A DNA stretch of 44,433 bases from Symbiodinium natans. Taxonomy: Eukaryota; Sar; Dinophyceae; Suessiales; Symbiodiniaceae. Numbering within the stretch: position 1 is the first letter of the stretch; the number at the start of each line of letters is the position of its first letter. Shown one piece after another: positions 24,242 through 38,000 of the stretch. The notes under the pieces are model-generated. The model saw only the letters and a list, made by a program, of their open reading frames with translations, had not been told where the DNA came from and made no database searches. The stretch is from contig CAJNDS010000003.1 in NCBI GenBank assembly GCA_905221605.1, positions 1,089,676-1,134,108 of the forward strand, given 5' to 3'. The position numbers and the translations under genes were made by a program.

Positions 24242-24390
24242 TACAGCTACGAAGAGCTGGTAGCGAACCTGGGCCTGCAACCCTTCAGCTCCTGTCAGCT
24301 GGACATGTCTGGGTCTGCGAGTCCTGTCAGGGCCAGCCTCGAGATGCGCATCAGCCTTTACAAACTTGACATTCACAGGTTGCGAATGCA
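24242..24390 (+). CDS. Candidate exon of an unidentified gene
   Basis: A frame reads YSYEELVANLGLQPFSSCQL and continues DMSGSASPVRASLEMRISLY. The start is not at a clear AG-G acceptor and no family is recognised. The frame stays open to about 24499. Confidence 0.25.
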
Positions 24391-24731
24391 AAACTCATGC
24401 CACCTAGAAAACATCATATACAAAAGTTTGAAACCCGTCGCATGCAGTGGTGACAACAGTCTTCTCGAAAAGGTGTCACGATATGTGTGGGTGAGTTAAC
24501 AAACGCATACAAGGTCGGTCCCATATACTTGACACTGATGCGCAAGTATCCACTAGGGCACCAGCTGCTTCATAGTTCAAATCCTGCACCAGCTAGAGCG
24601 TGCAGACTCATACATAATGAGCAGCCTGCAGTGCACATGCTTGCAAAGTTTGGATGAGACGCAGGCCCACAATTTTCTTGGCGGAGGGCTATTGAACAAA
24701 GAGAGAAACAAACATACTTTCAGCTCGACTT

Positions 24732-25226
24732 GTGTGTTTGAAGTTGCAATCGGTGCTTGAGCAAGCAATGCCCACAAATTGTGAGGATTCATCAGCGCTA
24801 CAACTTGACACTTGCGATGATGGTGGCCTGGTCCTGGTCCAGGCGGCATCAGCCAAGGAAACTCATGCTGGAACGTTCCTGCGGCACTTCTTGCATGATG
24901 ATTTTGCAGGTGCGCGGCAGCAAGCGGATAGCCCATCAGGTGCCACACGAGTGAGCGCAAAAACATCCACTGAGCCAAGTTTGGATGAGAAATCTGCATG
25001 TGCGCATTGCGTTGCGCGATGCCAGGTCCTTTCTAAGGTGGATAGAAGCGAGTGTCCTTCTGACAGCCACATGCAGATTCGTTGGATGCCAGCACCTTCC
25101 TTGCAGTATGGTGCAAACGTTGACAAATCATGGCTGCGGCTTTGTGGGACATCTTTGACAATCATGCTAACTGTTAACACACTGAGCTTTCACGAAAGCC
25201 AAGGATCCAACACTTTGTTTGGCTAG
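24732..25226 (+). CDS. Hypothetical ORF, 164 codons, uncertain
   Basis: The longest open frame in this part of the window. An internal stretch reads CEDSSALQLDTCDDGGLVLV, followed by a His/Phe-rich part (FLRHFLHDDF). Several AG-G acceptors and GC/GA donors occur inside, so only parts may be exonic. The antisense strand also has an ORF of 105-140 codons. No family is recognised. Confidence 0.3.
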   Translation: MCLKLQSVLEQAMPTNCEDSSALQLDTCDDGGLVLVQAASAKETHAGTFLRHFLHDDFAGARQQADSPSGATRVSAKTSTEPSLDEKSACAHCVARCQVLSKVDRSECPSDSHMQIRWMPAPSLQYGANVDKSWLRLCGTSLTIMLTVNTLSFHESQGSNTLFG

Positions 25227-25499
25227 CGACGAGAATCAAATTGGCTACTTGTCAGATGCAGGACTTTCGTTCCGAATATACTGATATCTGTACGCTGGCG
25301 TCAGGTGACGGCGTGAAGATGATGCTTCGAACCTGCGATGAGTCGTGGTCAAGCCCGGGGCAAGTGTTCACCCAGAATCTGCTGAATGAGGAGACTGAGG
25401 ACTTTGATGAGCGCATCCGCGCCTCAGCATTGCGCTTGTCAGTTGGGGCCTTCCTGCCTTCACGCCTCGCACATGTGCTGCCCTCACGTGACCGTTAGG

Positions 25500-28400
25500 T
25501 ATGTCTGCTGCAGAAGATCTTTGTATCGTTGTCGGCGACGACAATCTGACTGATGGGTCACAGATCTTGCTGCGCCTGGTCTGCAGTGCAGCTCTCTTCC
25601 TTCCCCTCGTTATCGGGGGCAACTCCACATTCCGGACCCGAAAGGTCCCCAGCCCCAAGCTGCTGGCTCGGCTTGGAATTCAAGCCCGCTTCCCTCGCAC
25701 GTGTACTAAACTGGCGCGACCGGCTCAGACATGGGCATGGGGTTGTCGAACCAGGCATGCACAGGCACCCGAAACCAGAGCAAGTTCAGCTAGTTCCCCC
25801 GAAGGTACAATGCCCCTCCCTCGTGACCTGAAGATAAAGCCCACGTGTGGATACAGGAAGTCTTGTGCTGCTTCTAGCTGTCAGAAACAGCCCCACAACG
25901 TGCACATTCTTCAACGTCTTGGAGCACCGATTGTTCAGGACTTGGTGCAAAGGCGTAAACCCTCAACATGACACGAGTTTATTCATAGTCCATGTCACAA
26001 AGGGTGCATTGTAGCGGCAAGAACTAGATCCAGTGACGTGCAAGTTGTTGAGATGTCAGAACGTGGCATTGCATTCGTCACCTTGCGGCACCGCAGACCC
26101 GTGGATGGTGACAACATGTCACATCCTCGTTTAAAGACGACATGATCTGACAGCGATCCGTGACAGCATGCAACGCATGTCGGGGGATCACAGGTGGATC
26201 ACACTTTTCTGTAACATTCGACTGGTGCAAATGTTTCGTACGCATTCCTGTTTCGCCGTCGCCAACCAGCCGGCAGCAGCACAAGCTCAAGACGCCTGCT
26301 CATTCTCGCTGTTGCCTGCCGTGCTCATTCAACCGAGGAAGCCATGTAACAAAACGGATACCGACCAAAACTGGGTGCTTTGGAGAAGCTTGGAAGCATG
26401 TGCAGGTGAGAGATGAGTAATCAGTTTGGTTGGAGCTCTTGATGCTGCACTTTGTCATGCGACGTAGTCACAGGTCTTCCATGCTTTCGTGTCAACGTTG
26501 CCAAAGGCAGCTTTGGAAGTGGTTGCAGCGGCATGCTGTCTGTGACAAACACGAAGCCGCACCCGTACTGTCTAGTGCAGCGCTCAGACCGCTCAGACAT
26601 GTATCATACTTGAAGATGTTGCGCAGAGGGCATCCAGAGGGCTTTTTGAGGCTTTGCATCCCTTTGAGAGCCGCGTCCGGGCGGCGATAAGACGACCGCA
26701 TGCGGGGCTCGAGTACCCCACGATGCTCGTGTACCCCCGATGGGATGCTACTGGTGCTACTGATGGGTTCTGGGCCCCATTCTGCCCTGAGAGGCCCCTT
26801 TTCGCATGCTCATGATGCACACGGTGCATACCGCCTTCGCCCGGCAGAGCTGGGGCCTTCGTCTGCGTCAATAATGGATGAGAATGATCTTCCCCTGTCC
26901 CTCCTTTTGACGCGATGCAGACCAGAAAACTCAGCCACCTCTCGTTAAGTTGCCGGAAAGGTTGTTCACAACAACGACGGCTTTGATGGTGCGGCGGTGG
27001 AGCTCATGACATGTGATGGAGATGAGAGCGCCAAGACTTGGACCCCCTGGGTTAAAGAAGGCTAAAGAAATAGATAAAAAAAATGAGGCAGACTAGTCGC
27101 AGTGCTTGACCAGAAGCAGTGGCCTCGTACTCCGGTACAGGGTTGTCTGTCTTGTCTGGTCTAGCCATATGACCTAGCAAGAGTTACATACTTCATACGG
27201 GCGAAGTCTGCACAGTACTGCGATGGTGGCGGGCCTTCTCTTTGTGTCCGAAGTGGGATGATGTAGCCTGTACATTTTGCATCGGGCTGCCTGGCATCTG
27301 AAGTCGAAATCGGCCGAAGAATGCAAGGCTGAAGAGATGACCTGTGGAACCCACGTAAGACCCACACTTTCTGTTCTGCAAACACAAGGATGCCTTCTAT
27401 TATGCTCTCAGCCCTGAGCATCCTATGCCCGAAATACCCTGGAATTGCACTCCTAGAGGTGTTGTTCCGTTGATGCTTCGTTTTGCCATCGAAGCACGGC
27501 GTTGTACCAGCTGCAAGGCATCAAAACGAGAGAGTGAGCTGTCCAGGGTAAGGGCAATGGTGTTTCAGCCATTCAGGGTCCTTCTCCGGGTAGCTTGCTG
27601 CATCGTGGCCATTGTTGCAGCAGCGGCGCTTGTGATGTCCTGGTGAGTTTGGTTGTGCTTGTGGTGATGGTGACAACTCAGGTTCAGCGTGTGGACAGAG
27701 AAGGCAAGGAAAGCCTTTGCCGAGAAGGCCAGTGCCCATCATTGCAGCGTGTGCACGGCATGGGCCCGGCTACCGCCCCTCCCTCCCCCCCCCTCCCGGG
27801 CCCTCCCAAAGCAACCCCACAGAGGGGAACGTCCAATATTTAACGATGCGTTTTTCTTCAGGTTAATGCGTTTTCCTCTGGGTTTTTGCACATATCAGCT
27901 TTCTGGGAAAGTTCCCTGCTTTTGTTTCTTGTTGATTTTCTGTGTCGTCGAACAGCAGACACGTGCAATGCTTTTTCAAAAGTTGCGCGTTGTTTGGTCT
28001 CTCCTTCTTTGCGCTTTCCATCTCTTGATTTCGTTCTGTTGCTGCTGCTGTTTTCGTGCGCATTGCTGCCTTTGCTTCGGCGGGGTAGGGACGGGGGTTT
28101 GGGAATGGGCGGTGTATTTCTAGGTGGCAGTTTACAGGGTTTGGTGGTTTGCACTGCTTTGGTTTTGGAGGTTTAGGTTTAAGTTCGTCAAGAATTGGGC
28201 ACCTTCTCGGAGTTTCGCGCTTGCGTTGTATGCTTCAACGCGCAGAAAAAGGCGCGCTTGGTAATACGAAGTGCTTAGAATGCCCATTTGCTCAAAAGTC
28301 GTGGTTTTGCCCCAAGTAGTTTTGACATGTTTTGAGCTGTTCTGCCTTTGCGCATCAGAAGTGCGGAGGGGTAAACCTCTAAGCTACCAAAATCTTGCCT

Positions 28401-28620
28401 GCCAGCTGCTTTTCTTTTGAGCCCAGGCATGGGGAGTGAATAGAGGGATAAACCTTCAGGCTACCCCCATACCTCGGCATGGCAAGGCTAGAACTTAGAG
28501 GCAATGTCAACATCAGTTGCAGCATGTCATGTAAAGACTCAAAAGCGCTGTATATACCAGCGTTTTGCACATGGTCAGAGCAACATGGTCGTTGCCCCCC
28601 CCCACCCATCCTTTACCTGC
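25500..28620. other. No convincing gene content
   Basis: Overlapping ORFs of about 60-156 codons without recognisable motifs. A C-rich block (G-rich on the minus strand) lies at 27776-27804. A T- and G-rich stretch follows at about 27840-28360. Confidence 0.35.
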
Positions 28621-28624
28621 TACG

Positions 28625-29302
<678 letters not shown>

Positions 29303-29912
29303 ACGAGCTCTGCTGACTCTAGTGCCGTGCAGAGGTCACATACGATCCGGTCCCCAAGGATGAGCGAACGCCTACATCCGAGGAAACGGGGTTACACAAT
29401 GCCAACTAAGCGCAGGACTCATCGCAGAATCCCAACTTTGAAAGTTTGGCACGTTGTCCGCGCTGTAGCTGCCTTCGTCAGCGATACATGGGGAATTCGT
29501 GAAGACCATGAAAGATACCTTTGAAATCTTCCGATGCGGGTTCAACCAAGCACCAAGCAGGAGATTGATGAAGAGAAGGGTGAGGCCGATAGGTTGCTTG
29601 CGTGTCGTGGCCATGTAGACGCTACTGGAAACTGACCGTACAGAGGGATGTCGAGGAAGCTCATCGAAATTACCTGTTTCTGAGAGTGTTTCGATCCAGG
29701 GAGGTGCCTGGGCCAACATCTCAAAAGCAGCCAGCCGCTTCGGCAAGCAGGTCCGGATTCTGGTGTGTTGTCGGCTTGGTGAAGCGCGAGCATGTCTGGT
29801 GGTTCACATCCTATGTACTGTTGAGGGGATCAGAATCCATAGGTGTTATCCATGCAAGTCCAACACTCACTCGCAAAGATCCCAAAGCCGAATCAGCGTT
29901 GGATCGTTGGAG

Positions 29913-29954
29913 GTGGCTTCTGCTGCAGAGGAAGCCAAGCAGAACATCGAGAAG
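29913..29954 (+). CDS. Candidate LEA-like helical exon
   Basis: After TTGGAG and an exon G the frame reads VASAAEEAKQNIEK in phase 0; the next bases (GCATCG) could be a GC donor. If not spliced there it continues ASRIDQMV. Composition (Ala, Glu, Lys, Gln) resembles the exons at 31783 and 31965, so they may belong to one gene, but the exons between are not traced. Confidence 0.35.
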
Positions 29955-30590
29955 GCATCGCGAATTGATCAGATGGTTGTTGTTTCATCTTAGTCACTCT
30001 GTGGGAGATTGAAGATCTCAGCGCCCAATCGGCTTGCGTGATAATCGCAGATGGTCCTCGGCCGCTAGCCTGAAAGCCACGCTGCGAACGACACGGCTGT
30101 CGCACCAACATTCGAGCTTTCATCGGAGCCCCTTTCAAGCTCAGTCATGTGCTGACATCTTCTAAGAGGCGGTGCATGTCTGTCATGCCAGGCTGCCGAA
30201 AAAGCGAAGACGGCAGATCTTACGCAGCACCTGGTCAGAACGAAGTTGCACCAGCCCGTCTACAAAGAAAACAGATGATTGGCTCGATGTCTCAAAATGA
30301 CAGTCACCACAGTGACTACAGTCTAGAAAACGTCGCAACTTGCAGCTTTCTGGAGTCCAATGCTGAGGCAAGTCCAAGGCTGGCAAAGCGAGGCCAGAAG
30401 TGATCAGCGAGGGCAAGGGTCCATGCTCGAGGGTCTGCGACAGGTTTTGCGATGAAGGTAGCAGCTTTCGCTCTGGTTTAGTACGGTGAGTCATGCAACG
30501 AAGCCTTAGTATTCAATGGGCTGTGAGGGCTGGGAACGACAGCAGCCAGCAGGCTTAGCAGGTATGGAGGGGATGTCGGGTGTGGGGCCA

Positions 30591-30733
30591 AGGGGAGGGT
30601 CATGATGGTGGCGGGGTGCGGGCCCGCAGTGGACCCTTTGCAGTTTAGGCGCGGGTTCGGTCATAGCTTTCCAGGTAAACTCGCAGGGGAAGGGTCATGA
30701 GACGCAGGTGGGCACTGGACCCCTTCCAATTTA
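30591..30733. repeat. Imperfect direct repeat, about 50 bp, two copies
   Basis: Copy A at about 30591-30646 and copy B at about 30686-30733 share ggg(a)agggtcatga, a G-rich middle, ctggaccc and a final ttta. Copy B is shorter. No terminal inverted repeat or ORF was seen. Confidence 0.6.
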
Positions 30734-31782
30734 AAAAGCCTTGGAAGTGCATTTGCAGATTTTGCAGATATACAGGTATGGAGAGGGTTACGAGAGTGGT
30801 TTGGAGAAGGCGTCGGCGGATAGCATCTGGCTTCTGAAGGTTCAGTCTAGTCAGCTCTCCCATGGCCTCGATACAGAAGATGTAGAGAACTTGTACATCT
30901 GCGGAACGCCTGTCTCGGATGTCAACAGGTTGCGAAAGGCTTCGGTGCCGCTGCTGACCGTGCCTGCCAAGCTCGGGAGGTCTTTGCCGAGCGTGGAAAG
31001 GCCGGGTTAGTGGAGTCAAGCGCCATGGCACGACAGCGCGACATTCTTGTTTTCGGCATTCTGAGAAGTCTCTGGTGCCAGCTACACTGCGGCAGAGCTC
31101 AGTGCCTTGACCACGCCAGGTAGCCTCTCAGCTTGCCAAGGACAGCCTGACCGACCCCCGCGACTTAAACTCTCACAACGATCAACAACGGCCGCATGTG
31201 CAAAGATGTTATACGATGTCTGGCAATGTGCCGAGGCTCCCAAATACAGAGGGGTAGGGTGCTGATGGGCACTGATGGATTCTGTGGAGAATGACGGTGT
31301 TATTTGGTCCCTGCTCAGGGCCCCGCGAGTGCACCATAAGTGCTGCTTTGCGCAGTGTGTAGGACCTGTAGGATACCAAGGCCTGAGCCTTTCCTTCTTC
31401 AATCCGCGCTTTTTGCGAGGTGTCACATCAGTTTAGCTAAGCTCAAGCATCTCAAGCAACGTGCCAAGTACGTCATCCCGGAACGCGCGCAGCAACGTTT
31501 CTCTAAGCATCTCAGATTGACAATGTATCCTGTACCCCACGCCCGACCCATCACTCACTAGCGGACGTGGCTTCAACTTCTGGCCCACAACTTTCCTTTC
31601 GCAATCCTTCACTTCAAAAACCTACTCGCGGAACCAAGTTTTCTTAAACCTCAGCAAAGGAGCTCCATGGAAGGGTTCCACGGAAGGGCTGTGTCTTGGT
31701 TATTTCATGTGTAAAATCACGCAAAATCTCTTGTAGGAAAAACTAGGAGCCTACCAAAACCCGCTGGGGTACATCTCTGCAG

Positions 31783-31857
31783 GACTTGGGCAGCAAAGCG
31801 GCCACCAAGGCAGGCGAGGCGAAGGTCCAGGCAGCATCTAAAGCAAGAGAGGCCAAG
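31783..31857 (+). CDS. LEA-like / Ala-Lys-rich helical exon A
   Basis: Bounded by CTCTGCAG plus G at the left and GCCAAG followed by GACGGG at the right (GA donor). The 75-base exon is phase 0 at both ends and encodes a repeat-like helix (DLGSKAATKAGEAKVQAASK, then AREAK). The pattern of spaced Ala, Lys and Glu resembles group 3 LEA (LEA_4) 11-mer repeats, which protect proteins and membranes under water stress. It joins in phase to exon B at 31965. Family assignment rests on composition only; other Ala/Lys-rich helical proteins are possible. Confidence 0.5.
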
Positions 31858-31964
31858 GACGGGGCACCGGGGGCAAAAGAGGGCTCCCCCCCCCCCATTT
31901 TGGCATCAGCTTGCATCATACATGTTCGTGCAATCAAATTGGTGCACCTCCTGCACTTCTGCAG

Positions 31965-32027
31965 GACAAAGCCGCAAGTGTGGCCGGTGCTGCAAAGGAT
32001 AAGCTGGCGCAGGAGCGCCTCTTAAAA
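31965..32027 (+). CDS. LEA-like / Ala-Lys-rich helical exon B
   Basis: Starts after CTTCTGCAG with exon G, phase 0, and reads DKAASVAGAAKDKLAQERLL before a TAG at 32028-32030. It continues the 11-mer-like helix of exon A across a 107-bp GA-AG intron. The bases just before the donor of exon A's intron and those at exon B's start share AGGAC. A GA donor at AAG|GAT (31998) is possible, so the true 3' end is unclear. Confidence 0.5.
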
Positions 32028-32030
32028 TAG

Positions 32031-35000
32031 CATCACCAGACAAGCGTTCACTTAACAGACAGTCTCAGCATTGCAGACAAAGTACAATGCCTGAACTGCG
32101 AAACTTCTGGAGACGCAATGTTGCAAACAAGGACTTGATTCTCAATGTGAACACACGCCTGAGCGAAGCAAGACAGTACTCGTGACGCCACAGTGTCACA
32201 GCCCATTGCCCCCAAACTCTTGGTGCGATCGCCTCGTAGCCTCTCCTCCAATTAGATGTTCGCAAGAGGCAAAAGAACTCATCCAAGCACAACAGAGGCC
32301 GGCGAGGGTCTGAAAGGGCTCGGCAGCCTTGCGCTGTCACCCGCCAAGCTCGCACAGCACAGCGCTCAGTCTTCAGAATTGATTTGGATACGTCACCGCA
32401 TATGAGCCTCCACGAGCCTCGCGTGCAGATCTGCATGTATCAATCTACGTGAACCTTGCCTATGGACGTGGATTCAGGTTTGGAGGTTTGTTTTTTGTCG
32501 GCGTGTTTCTCATCTCTCTCGTCAGGAGCCAAGCGGTCAGAGCGGATGAGAGTAGACTTTGTGTTGTGACATGCCAAACGTCCGCCCGTAGATGGGTAGC
32601 TATGCTGGGCGGATTACACACACACAACAGGGATGCCGCACGTGGCCTGAGTCCTTCTCGTTCCTCCCGGTGATGGTCATTGCACCGCAGAAATTTGCGT
32701 TGCTCTTCGCCTTCGGGTCCATGACCATGCGCCTTGGAATGAAAAATTGGGGTTGACTTGTTTCGTAGTGGTTGCCACCAGTTGCCATCTTTTGGCAAGG
32801 GAAGTGCTTCAAAAAGTGATCAGCCAGTCCTGTTGGCAGGCTTGGATCCTTTATGCTTTTGAAGGGCCCACAGGTGGGCGACCAAGTCTCAAAGGCATGC
32901 TGTGTACTTGTTGACGGCTCTCCACAGATGTGAAGCGCATACGACATGCCCTGGCGAGCTTGGAGTACTCTTGCGAGTGACAACCTCTGAGCCGAGGCCT
33001 TCCTGTCTGGTATGGCTCGCAGAGAGCAGCTTCCGTTCTCCATCGCTTATGGAGTCGGCCTGGCCTGAGCCCGAGCTGCCGTCCCGTGATGTGTGACGTG
33101 ACCTCGCTTGTCTTCTACTAAACGGCATGGTTCGGAGACAGCATAGGGCACAGGGCTGATAGTTTCTAGGATGTACGTCAGATGACAAGCAAAGCTGAGG
33201 TGGGAACATTGATAGCAACGATCATTTTGCGAAGCTTTATCCTCACCGGCATCTGTGGGCTCCTGCAAGCCAGGAACTGAGAACACAACTCTGCACAGAC
33301 TTGCGTACTCGGACTTTTCACTTCGGCTGCGTGTTCAGCAGTCTGGCTTTGGTGTTTTTCGACGAATGCTGAGAGGATCAACTCTCTTGACAAGAACTTG
33401 TTGCATCTTTGCACCCTGCTGGCTTCACAGAACTTCGCAGGCGTCCTCAGGCATTCCGAGACAAGGCTCTCATATAGCTCTTGCCTTGTCAGACTCGGTT
33501 TGTTCTAAGGCAAACGCCGTCACGCGTTTCGAAGTACTCACGAACTTGTCTTGAGCCGCCTGTAAGAGCGCGGGAGAGACCAGTCTTGGTGGCCTAGGCT
33601 GTGGGCCTGCTCTACTTTGTGGCCTCCTACGTGCCGGGTGGAAAGGTCAGCAAAAGAAAGGGAGAGGGAAGGAAAACAGAGAGAAGCCACGAGAAGTCAA
33701 AAGACTTGTCACCCTTAGGGGCCCTGGATTTCCGACCTTTCCCTCACTTTGCTGCCTTTCAGCGTTCTCGGGTCTTGCGACTCATGATCCAAAACCTGAA
33801 CGCTGAGCTCAAGGGAGACACAGCGGGATGTACAAGCACACTTCTCGTGGGACTTGGCCAGCAAAGCTGCTGTGGTTCCCTGCCAGGCTTGCGTCAACTT
33901 CGTCGGCCGCTTGCGGCAGCCTTGTTGGAGCTCACCCAACTTGTCTCCAAGCTTGATCTCGCGGTTCTGCGCAGCTCTTTGAGGTGCGGGAAGGCTACGC
34001 AGGCTCGCGCAGTACTAACAGTGCGCTGACGAGAGCAAGATCTCCATGCTTTCCAAAGGGCACACATCCACGCGGAATCCGTGCCTTGTGGGTTGATGTA
34101 CGACATGCAATACTCGCAGCACGATTACTGTAGCACGTTCATTCTTGCTGGATTCCGCGTTCAGCGGAGGCCCTGCTGTGTCGCAAGTGAGGCCAGTGCT
34201 CCGCAATGACATGCACAGTGTTGCGCTGCTGGTCAGGGACAGTTCCTTTTGGAAGTCACGACTGGGTCCTAAGTCAAGACCCCGATTGCGTTGCATGTCT
34301 CATGAAGGAGTCGTCTATGTTGTTGCTTTTTTGGCCCGAGACTATTGCAGACAATTACAGATGCCATAGTGCCATAGACCTGGACCGAGAGTTGTATGAG
34401 GACATGCGGCTCTCTTCGCCGTTGCTAGGGCGAAAATCCTACGAGTCTTGTTAGCAACTGGAAAACGCTTCAGGTTTTGGTTTCAGCCCTACTTGAGCTC
34501 TGCAACGCCTGGAAAGTGTGCAAGCAAACCCCGACCAAGCAGGTGCGACGTGCCGTCACTTGGTAACAGCCTTTGTTTTCCGTCTTTTTTGTTGCAGCCT
34601 CTCCGTTCCCCCGAGCTGCGTTTCCGCGACACAGAGGCCGCTTACCGTTTCCTTGTCTTGCGCTTGAAGTATGAACGGCTACGGATAGAACCAGCTACTA
34701 CGGAACTTCGTGGAGATTTATCCTGAAGACTGGAGCCCAGCAAGGGGTTTGACAGCGCAGACATTGCAGATGTTGTCACAAAATTGACGGTGCAAATGTT
34801 CGTCCACGCAGAATAACCCTGGCACTTCAATGTCAAAGTTGCTGCATCTGTTGCCTAGCCGAGGTCAATGGTTGGACTCGACCTGTGCTTCGAGGAGTGC
34901 TTCACGGCCTGATTGCACTGCTGTCGAAAGCTCAGCTTCCTAAGTTTCCAGCTACACAACATACAACTCTGAAGTCTGTGACTTTCAGCACCTTTCAACT

Positions 35001-38000
35001 CGAGCGCTGTTCTCCGACAACACAGTTGCTGTTCCTCTTGCCGGTTGTTTTGTGCTCAATTGCTTACCACACCCCCCAGCTGAGCCATCGCTCCATGTAA
35101 CCTTCAGAATGACGTTGTGAACTTCTTGCAAAAGTTGCAACCTTCTGGTTGCGCCCTGAGCAACGACAAAGAGAGGCTTGTGCCCTCCTTCCTGTTCTCG
35201 ACGCTGGCCGTCTTGGGCGGGCACCAGGGCCATGAAAATACCAGAACTGCTGCAGCTTCATGCCAGATGAACAGCAGGACTCAGTACTGTCACCCGTGTC
35301 ACTGCGAGGCATTGGCCAGAGACTTGGTGGAAGTTCTCAGCGCTGTTGGGAGCAAAGCTCGTGAGTTTCCTGATCGCAAAAAAGATTTTGGGTCCTGACC
35401 GAGCGAAATGTCAAAGATGGCTGAGAGGCTACTTCGCCAGTGCTGTACTTCATCTGTATCCGCATCAATCAGTGTCTGCCTTCAATTTCTGGCTGCGCGC
35501 CGGCCTCAATTTCCGGCTGCACAACTATGCTTGGTGCGAGCGCGTATTCCGTGAACGGCAAGTGCAGAGAGGGGCTAGTCCTGGTTCATGTTGGACTCTG
35601 CAAGTTCAATGTTGCATGTCTTGCGCCTGTTTCCGCAGGCTGGAAAGGGTATTGACAAGACAATGCAGAAGTGCCCAGCAATGTCGGTAGGTCAGATAGC
35701 AATGGCTGCCATGGCCCGAGGCATCGACTTGGTCTCCATCTGCTTCGCTGTTTGGGCACCAACATCCGTGTTCCTCAGCAATGCACCTTGATTGCGGTAC
35801 CCGTAGGCGAATCTGAGATTCTACCGTTCAGATTGCGAACGTACTTGAACAGGCCAAGATGATCTCAGATGGGGGCAAATGCAGGCTTGTGTGGGGAAAA
35901 AAGGTCGTTCTTGATCTTGTTGGTCTTTTGTAACCATCTCCACCGAGGTATGGCTGTGGTGGCTGCACTTCAGCGTGGCTTGCGCTGTGGCATATTTGAC
36001 TTACGCTCCTCTGTAGCAGCTGGACATTTCAGATCAGAAGCTGCTAGTAGCTCGTCAGACATATTGCCACCGAGCATTGAGCTACAGCTGAAAAGCACAA
36101 GTGCACATACTGTGTGGCCGGCATGATTCGAGCATGCACATTCACACGGGATGGTGAGTGGCTGCAGTTGCCGATGAGTGGAGTCCAACAGCAGGATCTG
36201 TCATTCGTGCCGGAGGGGTCCAGACATTTGTGTGAACTAACACCATTGGTTCGAAGATTGGCAAATCCGATTAGAAGGCTTCAGAGTTCCTGTAGGGGCT
36301 AGCTAACTCGAGCTCATGGCAGACGGTCCGACAGCAACTCATGGACAAGCCATCACCGACCTAAACTACCAACGAGCCACGCAAACATTCTTGAACCTGG
36401 GTGCAAGCACTGAAAGGAGAAACGTTGGGAAATGGGAAGTAGTCTGCCGTGAAGAGAGTGGGGAGCCATCGGGCCTGGGAATTACTCAGACAATCTCAGA
36501 CACAAAATTGCCGAACCAGGTGGTAAGGCTTGCGTGACGCGCCATGATAGCAGGTCGCGATGAGGGGCAAGTGACGTGCCACGACATCTGACTTCTGCAA
36601 CGATTCCCGCAACCATGCGATAGGGGTGTGAGCAGTCGGTTTGAAATAACCGAGGCGTGCAACTTCGGGTTGTTGCTCTGCATGTTTGCTAAGTTAAACC
36701 TACTGCTCTTCTTTCAATTTCGGGCATCGCAAAAGAAAGCTGTGAGCCCCACATTTTCGCGCCACAGCAAGATGTGCCAGAGGGACACACAGGTGTCCCG
36801 GTGGACTCGCAAACTTCCTCAGGAAGAATTTACACAAGTTGAGTACGTGTTCGTTGTGGGTTTGACACTGCATCCCAGCAAACCCACTAAACCAGAGCAG
36901 CATTCACCCACACAGCTGCGTGTTTGGAACTTTCCCGCAACCACAGCGGGAAAGGGAGAAATACAACCGAGGAACTGCTTTAACATCAAACTGACCCAGA
37001 TGCACTTGTGCCCTTCGTGCTATAAGCAATGTCACGTTGAGTCTTGCAAGACAAGTGCGGACTCGTGCGGTCGGCGCAATCAGAAGCGTGAATCGACTCA
37101 ATTGCAATGAATGTGCAGCAAGAAGCGTAGGCCCCACCACAACAGCCAAGAGTGCTTTGCCTGGCGGGTGCAATTCCACAGAAGAAACAAGCAACAACAC
37201 TCTGTATCTCGATGCAAGACAAATTACCTGCCGCCGCGGGGCACAGGTTTGGTTCCACATTTTTCCAAATATCTTGAGCTGATAAATGTGTTTCGAGCAC
37301 AGGCTCATGTGAAGCTGCACAGAGTTTAAAGTCTGGCGCTGTGTGGCCCCAGTGTCAGGCCTTGATTGACTCGGATTTGGCCCATGAATCCGAAGCTGCC
37401 CTACAGACCTTGGACCGGATGCGACCTTAGCAGTCGCCACATCACTCAATGCGAGACAGGTGGCAACATGTAGCAACTTGTTGTGTCGGCTGAAGCCCCG
37501 AGGAAGCGTCAGATTCGCACTGCCGTCAACACACTATTCTTCCTGTGGTGTTTGCTGTTCACTGGTGTTGGATCCAGCTTCCGCGGATTCTGGATAACGG
37601 GAGCTGCTTTCTACAGCCTCAGCCTATTTATTGCACCCCCCTTTTCGCGGAGATATCCAGCAATGCGATGGCACAGTGCTGGGCTCAATGGATGGCACGA
37701 AGACTTTCATGCGGCTGTGGCTTTTGCCGATGCAGCCATGGTCTGGATGGCTTACAGCTTCTTGGTGGAGGCACATTGCCGATGCTCTGTGGCATAGGAG
37801 TTCATTGCATAGAGAGAGAAGGAGGGAAAGAGAAAGAACACGAGTCTCAACCGTGTCTGGAGCACGCATGGACATGCTGTGACGGCACGCACTCCTTAAA
37901 GAGGCATCTTGATTGGGCTCCCCGGGCACCTCCACGTGGCTATGGCGTGCCCGCAGACGGAGTGTCCTGATCGTGGCTGGTGCTGCCGTCTCGTCAGCGA

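Noticed and set aside
24560-24600. tRNA-like T-loop (agttcaaatcc)
   Set aside because: The flanking bases do not pair into a T stem and no acceptor or anticodon arm is seen.
36904-37476. 190-codon minus-strand ORF
   Set aside because: It overlaps plus-strand ORFs of similar length and shows no motif; neither strand is convincing.
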